A stretch of DNA of 64,000 nt from Ramlibacter sp. GTDB lineage: Bacteria; Pseudomonadota; Gammaproteobacteria; Burkholderiales; Burkholderiaceae_C. A program made the position numbers and the translations under genes. The notes beneath the pieces were generated by a model that was given only the letters and a program-made list of their open reading frames with translations, made no database searches and was not told where the DNA came from. Below are positions 56,123 through 64,000 of the stretch, in pieces (within the stretch, counting starts at the first letter, position 1; each line of letters starts with the position of its first letter). The DNA is taken from contig JADJPY010000011.1 of the NCBI GenBank assembly GCA_016713005.1, positions 1-64,000 of the forward strand. The letters run 5' to 3'.

Positions 56123-57595
56123 TCACGGCAGCTGCGCGATCACCTGTGCCACAGCGGCGGTGAGCTTCTTGGCGTACGGCACGTGCAGGAACTCGTTGGG
56201 GCCATGCGCGTTGCTGCGCGGGCCCAGCACGCCACAGACCATCATCTGCGCCCTGGGGAAGCCCTCACTCAGCATGTTCATGAGCGGGATGGTGCCGCCC
56301 TGCCCGATGTAGCCCACGCCGGTGCCAAAGTGCGCGCGGCTCGCGGCGTTGAGCGCCTGCTCGAACCAGGGCGCGGTGTCCGGCGCGTTCCAGCCGGTGG
56401 CGCCGCCATTGCTCTCGAAGGTGACCTTTGCCTGGTAAGGCGCGTTGTCTTCCAGCAGGGCTTTCATCTCCTGCACGGCCTGCGCCGCGTCCACCAGGGG
56501 CGGCAGGCGCAGGCTGAGCTTGAAGGCGGTGTACGGCCGCAGCACGTTGCCGGCGTCCTTGAGCGCGGGGAAGCCCTCGGCGCCGGTCACGCTGAGCGTG
56601 GGCGTCCAGGTGCGGTTGAGCAGGGCCTGCACCGGGTCGGTGGTGGTGGGCAGCGTGAAGGCGGTGGAGCCGCCGCAGTCGTAGTGCGCCCAGGGGAAGC
56701 GCCTGTAGACCTCTTCGCCCAGGATTGCCGCGGTGGCCTGCGCCTGCGCCAGCCGCTCGGGCGGCACCTCGCAGTGGAAGCTGGCGGGCAGCAGGCGGCC
56801 CGTCTTGCTGTCTTCCAGCCGGTCCAGCACCTGGCGCATGATCCGGAAACTGCTGGGCACCAGGCCGGATGCATCACCGGAATGGATCCCTTCGGTCAGC
56901 ACCTCGACCTTGAGCGTGCCGCTGGCCATGCCGCGCAGGCTGGTGGTCAGCCACAGCTGGTCGTAATTGCCGGCGCCGCTGTCCAGGCAGATGACGAGCG
57001 CCACATCGCCCAGTCGCGGACGCAGCACGTCGATATAGGGCAACAGGTCGGGTGAGCCGGATTCCTCGCAGGTCTCGATCAGGCCCACGATGCGCGGGTG
57101 CGCCACTTTCTGGCTCTTGAGCGCCTGCACCGCCGCAATGCTGGCGTACACCGCGTAGCCGTCGTCGGCACCACCACGGCCGTAGAGCTTGCCGTCCTCG
57201 TACTTGGGCGTCCAGGGGCCGAGGTCGTTGCGCCAGCCGGTGAACTCGGGCTGCTTGTCCATGTGGCCGTACATCAAAATGGTCTGGCTGCTCTGGGGCC
57301 GCGTGGCCGCCACCTCGAAGAACAGCACCGGCGTGCGTCCCGGCAGGCGCACCAGCTCCAGCGTCAGGCCCTCGACCTTCTGCGCCTCCACCCATTGCGC
57401 GGCATTGCGCAGCACGGTTTCGATGTGGCCATTGGCGGCCCAGTCCCTGTCAAAGCCGGGCGACTTGGCCGGGATCTGGATGTAGTCGGTGAGCTGTTGG
57501 ACGATGTCTCCGTCCCACTGGCGGGTGGCGTGGGCAAGGGCCGCGGCGGCGTCCAGCGCGCCGTCGGGCATTTCGCGGTGCAGGGGTGCGTTCAT
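56123..57595 (-). CDS. M20-family metallopeptidase
   Basis: A 490-residue M20 peptidase. The metal-binding histidine and aspartate are in ILMYGHMDKQPEF and GRGGADDGYAVYAS, and the general-base and metal glutamates in LIETCEESGSPDLLPY. It has the dimerisation domain insert (SLRGMASGTLKVEVLTEGIHSGDASG wording) and IGQGGTIPLMNML near the end. Likely a dipeptidase or aminoacylase-type enzyme of the cytoplasm. ATG 57595 (MNAPLHRE) is preferred over an in-frame start at 57631. Confidence 0.85.
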   Translation of the reverse strand: MNAPLHREMPDGALDAAAALAHATRQWDGDIVQQLTDYIQIPAKSPGFDRDWAANGHIETVLRNAAQWVEAQKVEGLTLELVRLPGRTPVLFFEVAATRPQSSQTILMYGHMDKQPEFTGWRNDLGPWTPKYEDGKLYGRGGADDGYAVYASIAAVQALKSQKVAHPRIVGLIETCEESGSPDLLPYIDVLRPRLGDVALVICLDSGAGNYDQLWLTTSLRGMASGTLKVEVLTEGIHSGDASGLVPSSFRIMRQVLDRLEDSKTGRLLPASFHCEVPPERLAQAQATAAILGEEVYRRFPWAHYDCGGSTAFTLPTTTDPVQALLNRTWTPTLSVTGAEGFPALKDAGNVLRPYTAFKLSLRLPPLVDAAQAVQEMKALLEDNAPYQAKVTFESNGGATGWNAPDTAPWFEQALNAASRAHFGTGVGYIGQGGTIPLMNMLSEGFPRAQMMVCGVLGPRSNAHGPNEFLHVPYAKKLTAAVAQVIAQLP

Positions 57596-57794
57596 GGGGT
57601 TCCTGAAAGTGTCGGCAGGCTCAGGCCCCACTTTACGCGCCGCCCGCAGGCTGCGCCAGAGTGGGGACGCTCACTGCAGACTGCCATGTCCCCGCGCTCG
57701 CCCGCACCCGCGAAAACCCGCACCCACCCCGCGACTGCCCGAAGGCGCGTGCCGCCTGGGCGGCAAGCTCAGGTGGCGCCGCCCACAAGGCCGC

Positions 57795-58604
57795 TTACTG
57801 GCGCGGTTCGCCCTGCCTGTTCACGAGCACGGTGTCGCCGGGAGGTGTGGCCATCTGCACACGATGCTCCTGGCCACGGTACTTGTAGGTCACGTCCCAG
57901 TAGGCCGGCGTGGTGCTGGGGGTCGTCTCGCAGCGGCGCACGTCCCGTCCCTGCACACCCGGATTGGAGTCGCGACCCACGTTGGAGCCGATCACGGCGC
58001 CGGCCACCACGCCACCGGCCGTGGCAATGTTGCGCCCTGTTCCGCCGCCCACCTGGTGGCCCAGGATGCCGCCCAGCACCCCGCCGATCACGGCGCCCGC
58101 CACATTGCGGTCGCCCCGCGTCGGTTCGGTGGCCTGCTGGCGCTCGATCCAGCATCGCTCGTTGGGCGCACCCACTACGGCGCGCACGGATGTGACGGGT
58201 GCCTGGTACACGCGCTCATTGGCGCGGCGGCGGTACGCATAGTTGGGCTGGGATTCCGGCGCCGGCGCCTCGTTGGTGTAGTTGCCATTGGCCCGCACCG
58301 AGCGCACCGAGGACACCCGGTTTTCCAGGCCCAGAGCCGCGAGCGACTGGTAGCTGCCCCGGCGCAACACCACGCAACGGCCGGCCTGCTGTGCGTGCTC
58401 GCACACCTCCCAGCGGCCGTTTTCCACCACGACGGAAGAAGCCAGGTCGTTGAATCCGGTGCGGCTGAAGTCGTCTGTCTGCCGGTTGACGGTGAAGGCG
58501 CGGCCACGGTAGCCCTCGCCCTCGTAAAAGGTGATCTGTGCCGCGGCCTGCGTGGCCAGGGCCAGCAGCGAGGCGGCAAGAATGGTTTGGATGGGTGCGC
58601 GCAT
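57795..58604 (-). CDS. Secreted beta/gamma-crystallin-like protein with glycine-zipper segment
   Basis: A 269-residue protein with signal peptide (TILAASLLALATQAAAQ). The first mature part is a beta/gamma-crystallin fold (ITFYEGEGYRGRAFTVNRQ, WEVCEHAQQAGRCVVLRRGSYQSL). A glycine zipper follows (AGAVIGGVLGGILGHQVGGG and AGAVIGSNVG, residues ~170-215) that may insert in or associate with the outer membrane. The C-terminal part (AYWDVTYKYRGQEHRVQM) is the form seen in 2TM-glycine-zipper proteins. The function is unknown. It is encoded alone on the minus strand. The 57596-57794 gap contains no gene. Confidence 0.75.
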   Translation of the reverse strand: MRAPIQTILAASLLALATQAAAQITFYEGEGYRGRAFTVNRQTDDFSRTGFNDLASSVVVENGRWEVCEHAQQAGRCVVLRRGSYQSLAALGLENRVSSVRSVRANGNYTNEAPAPESQPNYAYRRRANERVYQAPVTSVRAVVGAPNERCWIERQQATEPTRGDRNVAGAVIGGVLGGILGHQVGGGTGRNIATAGGVVAGAVIGSNVGRDSNPGVQGRDVRRCETTPSTTPAYWDVTYKYRGQEHRVQMATPPGDTVLVNRQGEPRQ

Positions 58605-58749
58605 GGTGGGCTTTCGTTGGCTGTGGCCAGCCCGGATGGCTTGCCGTGGCCACACGGTGCGCCCATGCAGGCGACGCGTCTGTGCGACGTCGCACACAGG
58701 ATTCCCCTGCGCTGGTGACCGGCCCTGTCGACCCGGGTTGCCAACTCAA

Positions 58750-58808
58750 GTGCCAAATCGGCCTCCAGCCCCCGTGGGTGCTCGCTGTTCCGCTACAAAA
58801 TTTGTAGC
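58750..58808 (-). repeat. Dispersed repeat, copy 6 (overlaps the end of hyi)
   Basis: The conserved end GTGCCAAATCGGCCTCCAGC starts at 58750. The other end is a perfect palindrome GCTACAAAATTTGTAGC (58792-58808). On the minus strand this palindrome encodes the last codons and TAG stop of hyi (LQIL-stop). Confidence 0.8.
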
Positions 58809-59629
58809 ATCCAGTCCAGCCCTGCCGTAGTGCCGCCGGGCACGGCGCCCCGCACAGGCCGGTATTCGCACCCTACCCAGCCCTGCCAGCCGCATTGCGC
58901 GGCCACCTCGTCGATGACACCCAGCAGATAGGGGTAATGCAGCTCGCCCACGTCGGGCTCGTGGCGCTGGGGCACACCGGCGATCTGGAAATGGCCGACG
59001 CGCCCTGTGGGCAGGTACTGGCGGATTTTCGTGGCCACGTCACCTTCGACGATCTGGCAGTGGTACAGGTCCATCTGCACCCGGGCGTTGGGCTCGCCGA
59101 TGTCGGCCAGCAGGGCGTGGGCCTCGTCCTGCCGGTTGAGGAAGAAGCCGGGGATGTCGCGCGTGTTGATCGGCTCGATCAGCACGTCCACGCCTTCACG
59201 CGCGGCCGCACGCGCGGCGTGCTGCAGGTTGGCCACATAAGTGGGGCGCAGCGCGTCGCGCGCTGCACCCCCGGACACGAGTCCTGCCATCACGTGAATG
59301 CGCGGGCACCCCAGCGCGGTGGCGTAGCGCAGCGCCAGCGCAATGCCCGCCTGGAATTCGGCCTCTCGCCCGGGCACGCAGGCCAGGCCCTTGTCCCCTG
59401 CCTGCCAGGCGGCGGCGATGGCGGCGCGGTCCGCGCCACCGGGCGGCGCGTTGAACAGCACCTGCTGCAGGCCGTGGTCCCTGAGCCGGGCGGCAAGTTC
59501 CGCCGCGTCGTATTCGTAAGGGAACAGGAACTCCACTGCCTTGAAGCCGTCGCGGGCGGCGGCCTCAAACCGGTCCAGGAAGTCCAGCTCGGTGTACAGC
59601 AGCGACAGGTTGGCGGCAAAGCGGGGCAT
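58793..59629 (-). CDS. hyi: Hydroxypyruvate isomerase (2-oxo-tetronate isomerase type)
   Basis: A 278-residue TIM-barrel isomerase of the Hyi/OtnI family. It starts MPRFAANLSLLYTELDFLDRF and contains GFKAVEFLFPYEY, EPINTRDIPGFFLNRQDEA (metal glutamate), QMDLYHCQIVEGD and HFQIAGVPQRHEPD with VGCEYRP near the end. It interconverts hydroxypyruvate and tartronate semialdehyde or 2-oxo-tetronates. The denD gene lies 3 bases upstream, which points to tetronate catabolism. The last four codons come from a dispersed repeat. Confidence 0.88.
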   Translation of the reverse strand: MPRFAANLSLLYTELDFLDRFEAAARDGFKAVEFLFPYEYDAAELAARLRDHGLQQVLFNAPPGGADRAAIAAAWQAGDKGLACVPGREAEFQAGIALALRYATALGCPRIHVMAGLVSGGAARDALRPTYVANLQHAARAAAREGVDVLIEPINTRDIPGFFLNRQDEAHALLADIGEPNARVQMDLYHCQIVEGDVATKIRQYLPTGRVGHFQIAGVPQRHEPDVGELHYPYLLGVIDEVAAQCGWQGWVGCEYRPVRGAVPGGTTAGLDWMLQIL

Positions 59630-59632
59630 GGC

Positions 59633-60643
59633 TCACACCAGTGGCAGTTTGACGGCACCGGGGTTCTCGCGGATGTAGTCGCGCACCACGGTCTCGAAGT
59701 CGGCATCCGCCCGCAGGCCCAGCGCCCGCGCGCGGACCCAGTCCACATTGCCCGGCCAGGTGCTGACCAGCCGCTGCACGGCCGGATCGGGCGTCCAGTC
59801 CAGCAACGCGGTGGCGGCGGGGCCAGCCACCTTCCCGAGCGCCGCGGCCATCTCCCCCACGCTGGTGCGCAGCGAGGGCAGGTTGAGTGCCACCAGCGGG
59901 CCCCAGGCGGCATCGCTGGCCTGCGCGGCACACAGCAGGCCCTCGATGGTGCGTGCCGGCGAGGCCAGCGCGACCGGCGTGGACGCGGGCACGGGGCAGG
60001 CCGCGGGCAGACCGGCCAGCGGCTCGCGGATCATGCCGCTCAGAAAACCCGAGGCAGCGCCGTTGGGACGGCCGGGACGCACGCTCACCGTCATCAGGCG
60101 CACGCTGCGCCCGGCGATGAAACCCTTGCGCGCAAAGTCCGCGACAAGCTGCTCGCCAATGAATTTCTGCGTTCCGTAGCTGCTCTGCGGCGTGGGCAGG
60201 GTGTCGTCTTCGATTGGCTCGGGCAACGGCTGGCCCGGCAGGTTGCCGAACACCGCCAGCGAGCTGGCAAAGACCAGCGTTGGCCGATGGCCCGCGGCCC
60301 GGCAGGTCTGCAGCAGCTGCAAAGTGGCCTGCAGGTTGCTGCGCATGCCCAGGTCGAAGTCGGCCTCGCACTCGCCGCTGACGGCCGCCGCGAGGTGGAA
60401 CACCAGCTGGACGCCCGCGACAGGCAGCGCACCTGCGGCCAGCAGGTCCGGCAGGTCACCGGTGACGGACTGCACCCGGGCGTCCGAGGCCAGGTCGGGC
60501 GGCGGCGCAACCCGGTCGGTCAGGGTGAGGCGATCAATGGTGCGGGCCGGCTCGCCGCGCAGGGACAACGTGCCCTGGGCCAACAAGGTGCGCGCCAGGC
60601 GCGCCCCCAGAAAGCCGCTGCCGCCGGTGATGAGGATGTTCAT
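59633..60643 (-). CDS. denD: D-erythronate dehydrogenase
   Basis: A 336-residue extended SDR. It has the NAD motif ITGGSGFLGARLAR, LVFHLAAAVSGECEADFDLG, and the catalytic YGTQKF (Tyr-x-x-x-Lys). SVRLMTVSVRPGRPNGAASGF is characteristic of the DenD branch. DenD oxidises D-erythronate to 2-oxo-erythronate, which the isomerase encoded next to it (hyi/OtnI) converts further. The usual kinase and aldolase genes (otnK, otnC) are not here. It starts 15 bases from the 3' end of chrA on the same strand. Confidence 0.83.
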   Translation of the reverse strand: MNILITGGSGFLGARLARTLLAQGTLSLRGEPARTIDRLTLTDRVAPPPDLASDARVQSVTGDLPDLLAAGALPVAGVQLVFHLAAAVSGECEADFDLGMRSNLQATLQLLQTCRAAGHRPTLVFASSLAVFGNLPGQPLPEPIEDDTLPTPQSSYGTQKFIGEQLVADFARKGFIAGRSVRLMTVSVRPGRPNGAASGFLSGMIREPLAGLPAACPVPASTPVALASPARTIEGLLCAAQASDAAWGPLVALNLPSLRTSVGEMAAALGKVAGPAATALLDWTPDPAVQRLVSTWPGNVDWVRARALGLRADADFETVVRDYIRENPGAVKLPLV

Positions 60644-60658
60644 CCGGCAAGCATAGCG

Positions 60659-62017
60659 TCAGGCCAGGCCGGCGGCGCGCAACAACAGGCCGGCCAGCGC
60701 GCAGGCGGCGATCACCGGGATCACGCCCAGCCTGAACCGCATCAGCGCCAAGGCCGCCAGCGCGGCCAGCGCCAGTGCGGCCAAGTCAATTTTCAGGCCA
60801 AAATGGGCTGCAGCCCCCGTCCCCGCTGCAATATGCGCTATGAAAAATATAGCGAGACTGGCGATCACGCCCACCACCGCCGCCGTGATGGCGGTCAGCG
60901 GCGCGGTGAAGCCCAGCTTGCCGTGGGTGGACTCCACCATCGGCCCGCCGCCCAGAATGAACAGGAACGAGGGCAGGAAGGTGAACCAGGTCACCACCGT
61001 GGCTGCCAGCGCCGCGCCCAGAAACAGCATCTCCGGTCCCAGCACCTGTTTGGCCCAGCCGCCGACAAAGCCCACAAATGCCACCACCATGATGAGGGGG
61101 CCAGGGGTGGTTTCGCCCAGCGCCAGCCCGTCGATCATCTGCGGGCCGGTGAGCCACTGGAACTGCTCGACCGCCCCCTGGTACACATAGGGCAACACCG
61201 CGTAGGCGCCACCAAAGGTGAGCAACGCTGCCTTGGTAAAGAACCAGGCCATCTGCGTCAGCGTGCCCTGCCAGCCCCAGGCGGCCATCAGGGCGCCCAT
61301 GGGCAGCAGCCACAGCGGCGCGCCCACCACCACGACCTGTGACAGCCGCTTCTTCGAGAATCGCGCATGGGCCGGCGTCAGGGTGTCGTCGTCAATCAGC
61401 GCCGGGCCGTGGCCCGCCTTCGGAGCGCCATGGCCGCCACTCCCGGAAAACTGTCCCGGTGCCCATCGCTGGCCCAGCCAGCCGGTCACGGCCGCGCCCA
61501 GAACCACCCAGGGAAACGGGATCTTGAACACGGCGATGGCCAAAAAGCTCGCCAGGGCCACCGCCCACAACAGCGGTGTGCGCCGCGGGCTCCTGAGCGT
61601 CTTGCCGCCAATGCGCCAGACCGCGTGCAGCACGATGGCCGCCACCGCCGGCTTGATGCCGTAGAACAGCCCCGCCACCAGCGGCACGTCGCCAAAAGCG
61701 ATGTAGACCCAGCTCAATCCGATGAGGATGAACAGCGAGGGCAGCACGAAGAGCGCGCCCGCCACGACGCCGCCCCAGGTGCGGTGCATCAGCCAGCCGA
61801 TGTACGTGGCCAGTTGCTGCGCCTCCGGCCCGGGCAGCAGCATGCAGTAGTTCAGCGCATGCAGGAAGCGCTTCTCGCTGATCCAGCGCCTCTGCTCGAC
61901 CAGCTCGCGGTGCATGATGGCAATCTGCCCGGCAGGCCCTCCAAAGCTGATGAAGCCCAGCTTGAGCCAGAAGCGCAGCGCCTCGCCGAAAGTCACGTGA
62001 GAGGGTTTTTCCTGCAT
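60659..62017 (-). CDS. chrA: Chromate transporter ChrA
   Basis: A ~452-residue membrane protein with two CHR domains. The first starts FGEALRFWLKLGFISFGGPAGQIAIMHREL and has LLPGPEAQQLATYIGW. The second has FFTKAALLTFGGAYAVLPYVYQGAVEQF and LALGETTPGPLIMVVAFVG. It exports chromate from the cell. ATG 62017 and a GTG at 62026 (overlapping the chrB stop) are both possible. About 20 residues near the C-terminus (FFIAHIAAGTGAAAHFGL) are encoded by an in-frame repeat copy. Confidence 0.92.
   Translation of the reverse strand: MQEKPSHVTFGEALRFWLKLGFISFGGPAGQIAIMHRELVEQRRWISEKRFLHALNYCMLLPGPEAQQLATYIGWLMHRTWGGVVAGALFVLPSLFILIGLSWVYIAFGDVPLVAGLFYGIKPAVAAIVLHAVWRIGGKTLRSPRRTPLLWAVALASFLAIAVFKIPFPWVVLGAAVTGWLGQRWAPGQFSGSGGHGAPKAGHGPALIDDDTLTPAHARFSKKRLSQVVVVGAPLWLLPMGALMAAWGWQGTLTQMAWFFTKAALLTFGGAYAVLPYVYQGAVEQFQWLTGPQMIDGLALGETTPGPLIMVVAFVGFVGGWAKQVLGPEMLFLGAALAATVVTWFTFLPSFLFILGGGPMVESTHGKLGFTAPLTAITAAVVGVIASLAIFFIAHIAAGTGAAAHFGLKIDLAALALAALAALALMRFRLGVIPVIAACALAGLLLRAAGLA
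60791..60853 (-). repeat. Dispersed repeat, copy 7 (inside chrA, in frame)
   Basis: GCTAT (60837-60841) and ATAGC (60849-60853) form the palindromic end, separated by GAAAAAT. The other end GGCTGCAGCCCCCGTCC lies at about 60805-60821. It is translated within the chrA C-terminal region without a stop. Confidence 0.75.
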
Positions 62018-62022
62018 CGGCG

Positions 62023-62901
62023 TCACGCAGCAACTCCGGTCATGGTCTCGGGCTTCCAGCTGTGGGTCTCGGCACTTGCCTCGCGGCACCAGGCGTACAG
62101 CGCATCATAGAAAGGCAGCGCAGCCTCCAGCATCGCGGTGTCGTCACCGTACAGGCACGACAGGCCCAGCGAGAACGCCAGCAACCCCGCCGATTGCGGC
62201 GCCAGCTGCAGCTGGCCGGTATCCGCACCACGCACGATGGTGGCAAGGCGATCCAGCGCGCCGTCTTCCAGGTCGAACGCGGCCAGCACCGCGTCAAAGC
62301 TGCACGCTTCACCCACATGCGTGATCGGCGCGTTGGGGATGTCGTAGGCCACCGCCTTCAGGCGCGCCGCCTCGCTGGACACCTGCGCCGTGGGGACATA
62401 GAAGAACTCCGCGCGCGGGTCGATGAAGCGGCGGATCAGCCAGGGACAGGCGATGCGGTCGATCTTCGGGCGCTCTCGCGTGATCCAGCGGGAAGGCTGT
62501 TCGCCCGTCACCCCCAGGTCCGGGCGTTTGGCGATGCTGGGTGGCGGCGCAGCACGCCAGCGGGCAAGGTCTTGCGGCGTATCCACACCGTCCTGCCCGC
62601 TCTCGATGCCCCCGGCCAGCGCCATCGCCGGCCAGCCGGCAGCGCGCAAGGCGGCCACGGCGTCGGCGCTCACGTTGTGGCCGTAGACGCAATACACCAC
62701 CACCTCGCGCGGTGGTTGGGTCGCAGCCAGCAGGGCCACGTCTTCGGGCGCACATCGCACGGCGCCGGCCAACAGGCGCGGACTTGTCGCAAACTTGCCC
62801 TCGCGCCGCACGTCCAGCAGCATCGGGGCATCGGCCCGCCCCAGGCGGGCCCGCAGGTCAATGGGAGAAATGAAAGGAACGGAAGTCGCAGCGGTGTCCA
62901 T
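62023..62901 (-). CDS. chrB: Rhodanese-ChrB fusion, chromate resistance protein
   Basis: A 292-residue protein. Residues ~10-105 form a rhodanese domain (PMLLDVRREGKF, active-site cysteine in VVYCVYGHNVSADA). The rest is a ChrB domain (RITRERPKIDRIACPWLIRRFIDPRAEFFYV wording, with the D-R-I-A-C-P-W-L-I-R core, then GEACSFDAVLAAF). ChrB-type proteins respond to chromate and help regulate or support ChrA. AGGAG lies just before ATG 62901. It overlaps or nearly touches chrA, so the two form an operon transcribed from the 62902-63049 gap. Confidence 0.88.
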   Translation of the reverse strand: MDTAATSVPFISPIDLRARLGRADAPMLLDVRREGKFATSPRLLAGAVRCAPEDVALLAATQPPREVVVYCVYGHNVSADAVAALRAAGWPAMALAGGIESGQDGVDTPQDLARWRAAPPPSIAKRPDLGVTGEQPSRWITRERPKIDRIACPWLIRRFIDPRAEFFYVPTAQVSSEAARLKAVAYDIPNAPITHVGEACSFDAVLAAFDLEDGALDRLATIVRGADTGQLQLAPQSAGLLAFSLGLSCLYGDDTAMLEAALPFYDALYAWCREASAETHSWKPETMTGVAA

Positions 62902-63049
62902 GGAAAGCTCCTGAGCATTGCCAGCGCTTGGACGGGACACCGTCTATCCGTAGGGATTCGGGAGGCTGAAATCCCGATTCGCGGATGGTAGCACCTCCAT
63001 CCCTTTCCCTGCTTGCGGTCTGCCCGTGCAAGCCCCCACAATAGCCCGC

Positions 63050-64000
63050 ATGAGCGAGACCGAAGCCAGGTTTGCGGTGCTGCGCCAGTCCGCCGAGGCG
63101 GGTGTGGTTGCCGCCATCGAGCGAGCCGTGCGCGAGGCGCCCGACGCCGAGCTCAATCGCATCAACGTGATCGACTTTTCGGCCCGCCATGGCCTGCCGG
63201 TCGACCAGGTGCTGGACGGTTTCCTGCGCGGCGCGCGGCTGGGCCTGTTCGAGATGTCCTGGAACGTGCTGTGCCCCGGCTGTGGCGGCGTGCTCGGTGC
63301 CGCCGGCACCATCCAGAGCATCCACCAGCACGATTACGCCTGCGCACTGTGCGCCGCCGGGTACGAGCCCACACTGGACGAAATGGTGGAGGTGGCCTTC
63401 ACCGTCAGCCCGCGCGTGCGCAAGATCGCTGCCCATTCGCCGCACACGCTGCCGGCCTGGGACTATGTCCGCCAGATCTACTGGAGCTCGGGCATAGAGC
63501 TGCCCCAGGGCGCGGCCTTCGAGGAAGCGATGCAGAAGGTGGTGATCGACTGGGTGGAGCTGGGCGCCGGCGAGAAGGCCACCATGTCGCTGCAGCTGCC
63601 GTCGGGCTTCATCATCGTGTTCGAGCCGGTCAGCCATGCGGCGCTGTTCCTGCAAGTGGAGGGCGAACCCACCCGCGAGCGCCAGGAACTGGGAATGGTG
63701 TTCAGCAAGGTTCAGGCCCCCACCGGAACCCGGGTCATGCGGCCCGGCCCGCTGCGCCTGACCCTTGAGAACCGCACCGACGCGCGGGTTCTGCCCGGCC
63801 TGTACATCGCCGGGGACGAGCTCCACGACATGCTGGGGCGGCGCAAGCCCTTCCTGACGGGCAAGCACCTGCTGACCAACCAGACCTTTCGTGACCTGTT
63901 CCGTGCCGACACCCTGGCGATCGACCAGCGCCTGCGGATCACCAGCCTGACCTTCGTCTTCACGGACCTGAAGGCCTCCACCTCCCTGTACGAGCGGGTG
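63050..64000 (+). CDS. DUF5939 / adenylate-guanylate cyclase protein (3' end beyond window)
   Basis: The open frame runs 317 codons to the window edge. The N-terminal part (MSETEARFAVLRQ) includes a small zinc-ribbon-like CPGCGG...CALCAAGYEP (near residues 84-106), then AQ-type DUF5939 wording (TLPAWDYVRQIYWSSG). At the window edge it reads ITSLTFVFTDLKASTSLYERV, the start of a class III nucleotide cyclase domain (F-T-D-L with the metal aspartate). The full protein is therefore probably a soluble adenylate cyclase. It is divergent from chrB. The catalytic end cannot be judged. Confidence 0.8.
   Translation, partial: MSETEARFAVLRQSAEAGVVAAIERAVREAPDAELNRINVIDFSARHGLPVDQVLDGFLRGARLGLFEMSWNVLCPGCGGVLGAAGTIQSIHQHDYACALCAAGYEPTLDEMVEVAFTVSPRVRKIAAHSPHTLPAWDYVRQIYWSSGIELPQGAAFEEAMQKVVIDWVELGAGEKATMSLQLPSGFIIVFEPVSHAALFLQVEGEPTRERQELGMVFSKVQAPTGTRVMRPGPLRLTLENRTDARVLPGLYIAGDELHDMLGRRKPFLTGKHLLTNQTFRDLFRADTLAIDQRLRITSLTFVFTDLKASTSLYERV

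Noticed and set aside
58895..61342. An 815-codon open frame on the + strand over hyi, denD and chrA
   Set aside because: Antisense to three well-supported genes, with His/Gln/Arg-rich sequence and no family motifs.

Overview
The window is GC-rich DNA from what looks like a betaproteobacterium of the order Burkholderiales, most likely family Comamonadaceae. The support is gene content and order: rsmA-surA-lptD divergent from an amgK-type kinase, a tkt-gapA pair, ProQ/FinO beside SlyD, a malic enzyme carrying a phosphotransacetylase domain, and a family of short palindrome-ended repeats scattered between and inside genes. The genus cannot be fixed from sequence alone. No rRNA, tRNA, CRISPR array or insertion sequence was recognised.

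Positions 1-6437 hold a phosphonate-use neighbourhood read on the + strand: a phosphonoacetaldehyde dehydrogenase, a membrane sulfatase-fold protein, a phosphonate-associated HD-domain protein, a DMT-family permease and a DAO+GcvT flavoenzyme. Every one of these frames is broken by indels, and the ABC exporter that follows (6580-8054) lacks the segment just before its Walker A motif. Either sequence quality is poor here or the region is decaying.

Positions 6580-26245 are the most interesting part: a compact, multi-operon locus that reads as a biosynthesis and export system for a glycosylated inositol (sphingo)lipid. It encodes serine palmitoyltransferase, a reductase closely resembling eukaryotic 3-ketodihydrosphingosine reductase, a CdsA-type cytidylyltransferase, inositol-1-phosphate synthase and a CDP-alcohol phosphatidyltransferase. 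Decorating enzymes are a PimA-like GT4, a GT32 domain of the kind that mannosylates inositol-phosphoceramide in yeast (fused to GT2), an Anp1/GT62-like enzyme, GT2 enzymes and a Stealth sugar-phosphate transferase. A DevBCA-like ABC exporter with two permeases and a TolC-like outer-membrane protein complete the set, with an FGGY kinase of unknown substrate. No ceramide synthase is visible. The product is inferred, not shown.

Positions 26274-43265 contain an S8 protease with a membrane-anchoring tail, ProQ, SlyD, a Mrr-like membrane protein, gapA, tkt, a small AdoMet decarboxylase, murU, pepP, a MOSC protein, and a minus-strand operon of SPFH-SHOCT, DUF4178, DUF350, membrane aminopropyltransferase and Tat-lipoprotein amine oxidase. 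That operon resembles a membrane polyamine/envelope-stress system.

Positions 43493-64000 contain the malic enzyme, a secreted barnase-type RNase with its barstar, rsmA, surA, lptD, amgK, rsmE, an MFS permease, a YidB-like protein, a lipase, an M20 peptidase, a crystallin/glycine-zipper protein, hyi and denD (tetronate metabolism), chrB-chrA (chromate), and the start of an adenylate cyclase cut by the window end. Seven copies of the dispersed repeat were found between 6445 and 60853. Three lie in frame inside genes (murU, the amine oxidase, chrA), and two supply the last codons and stop of a gene (the yidB-like gene and hyi).
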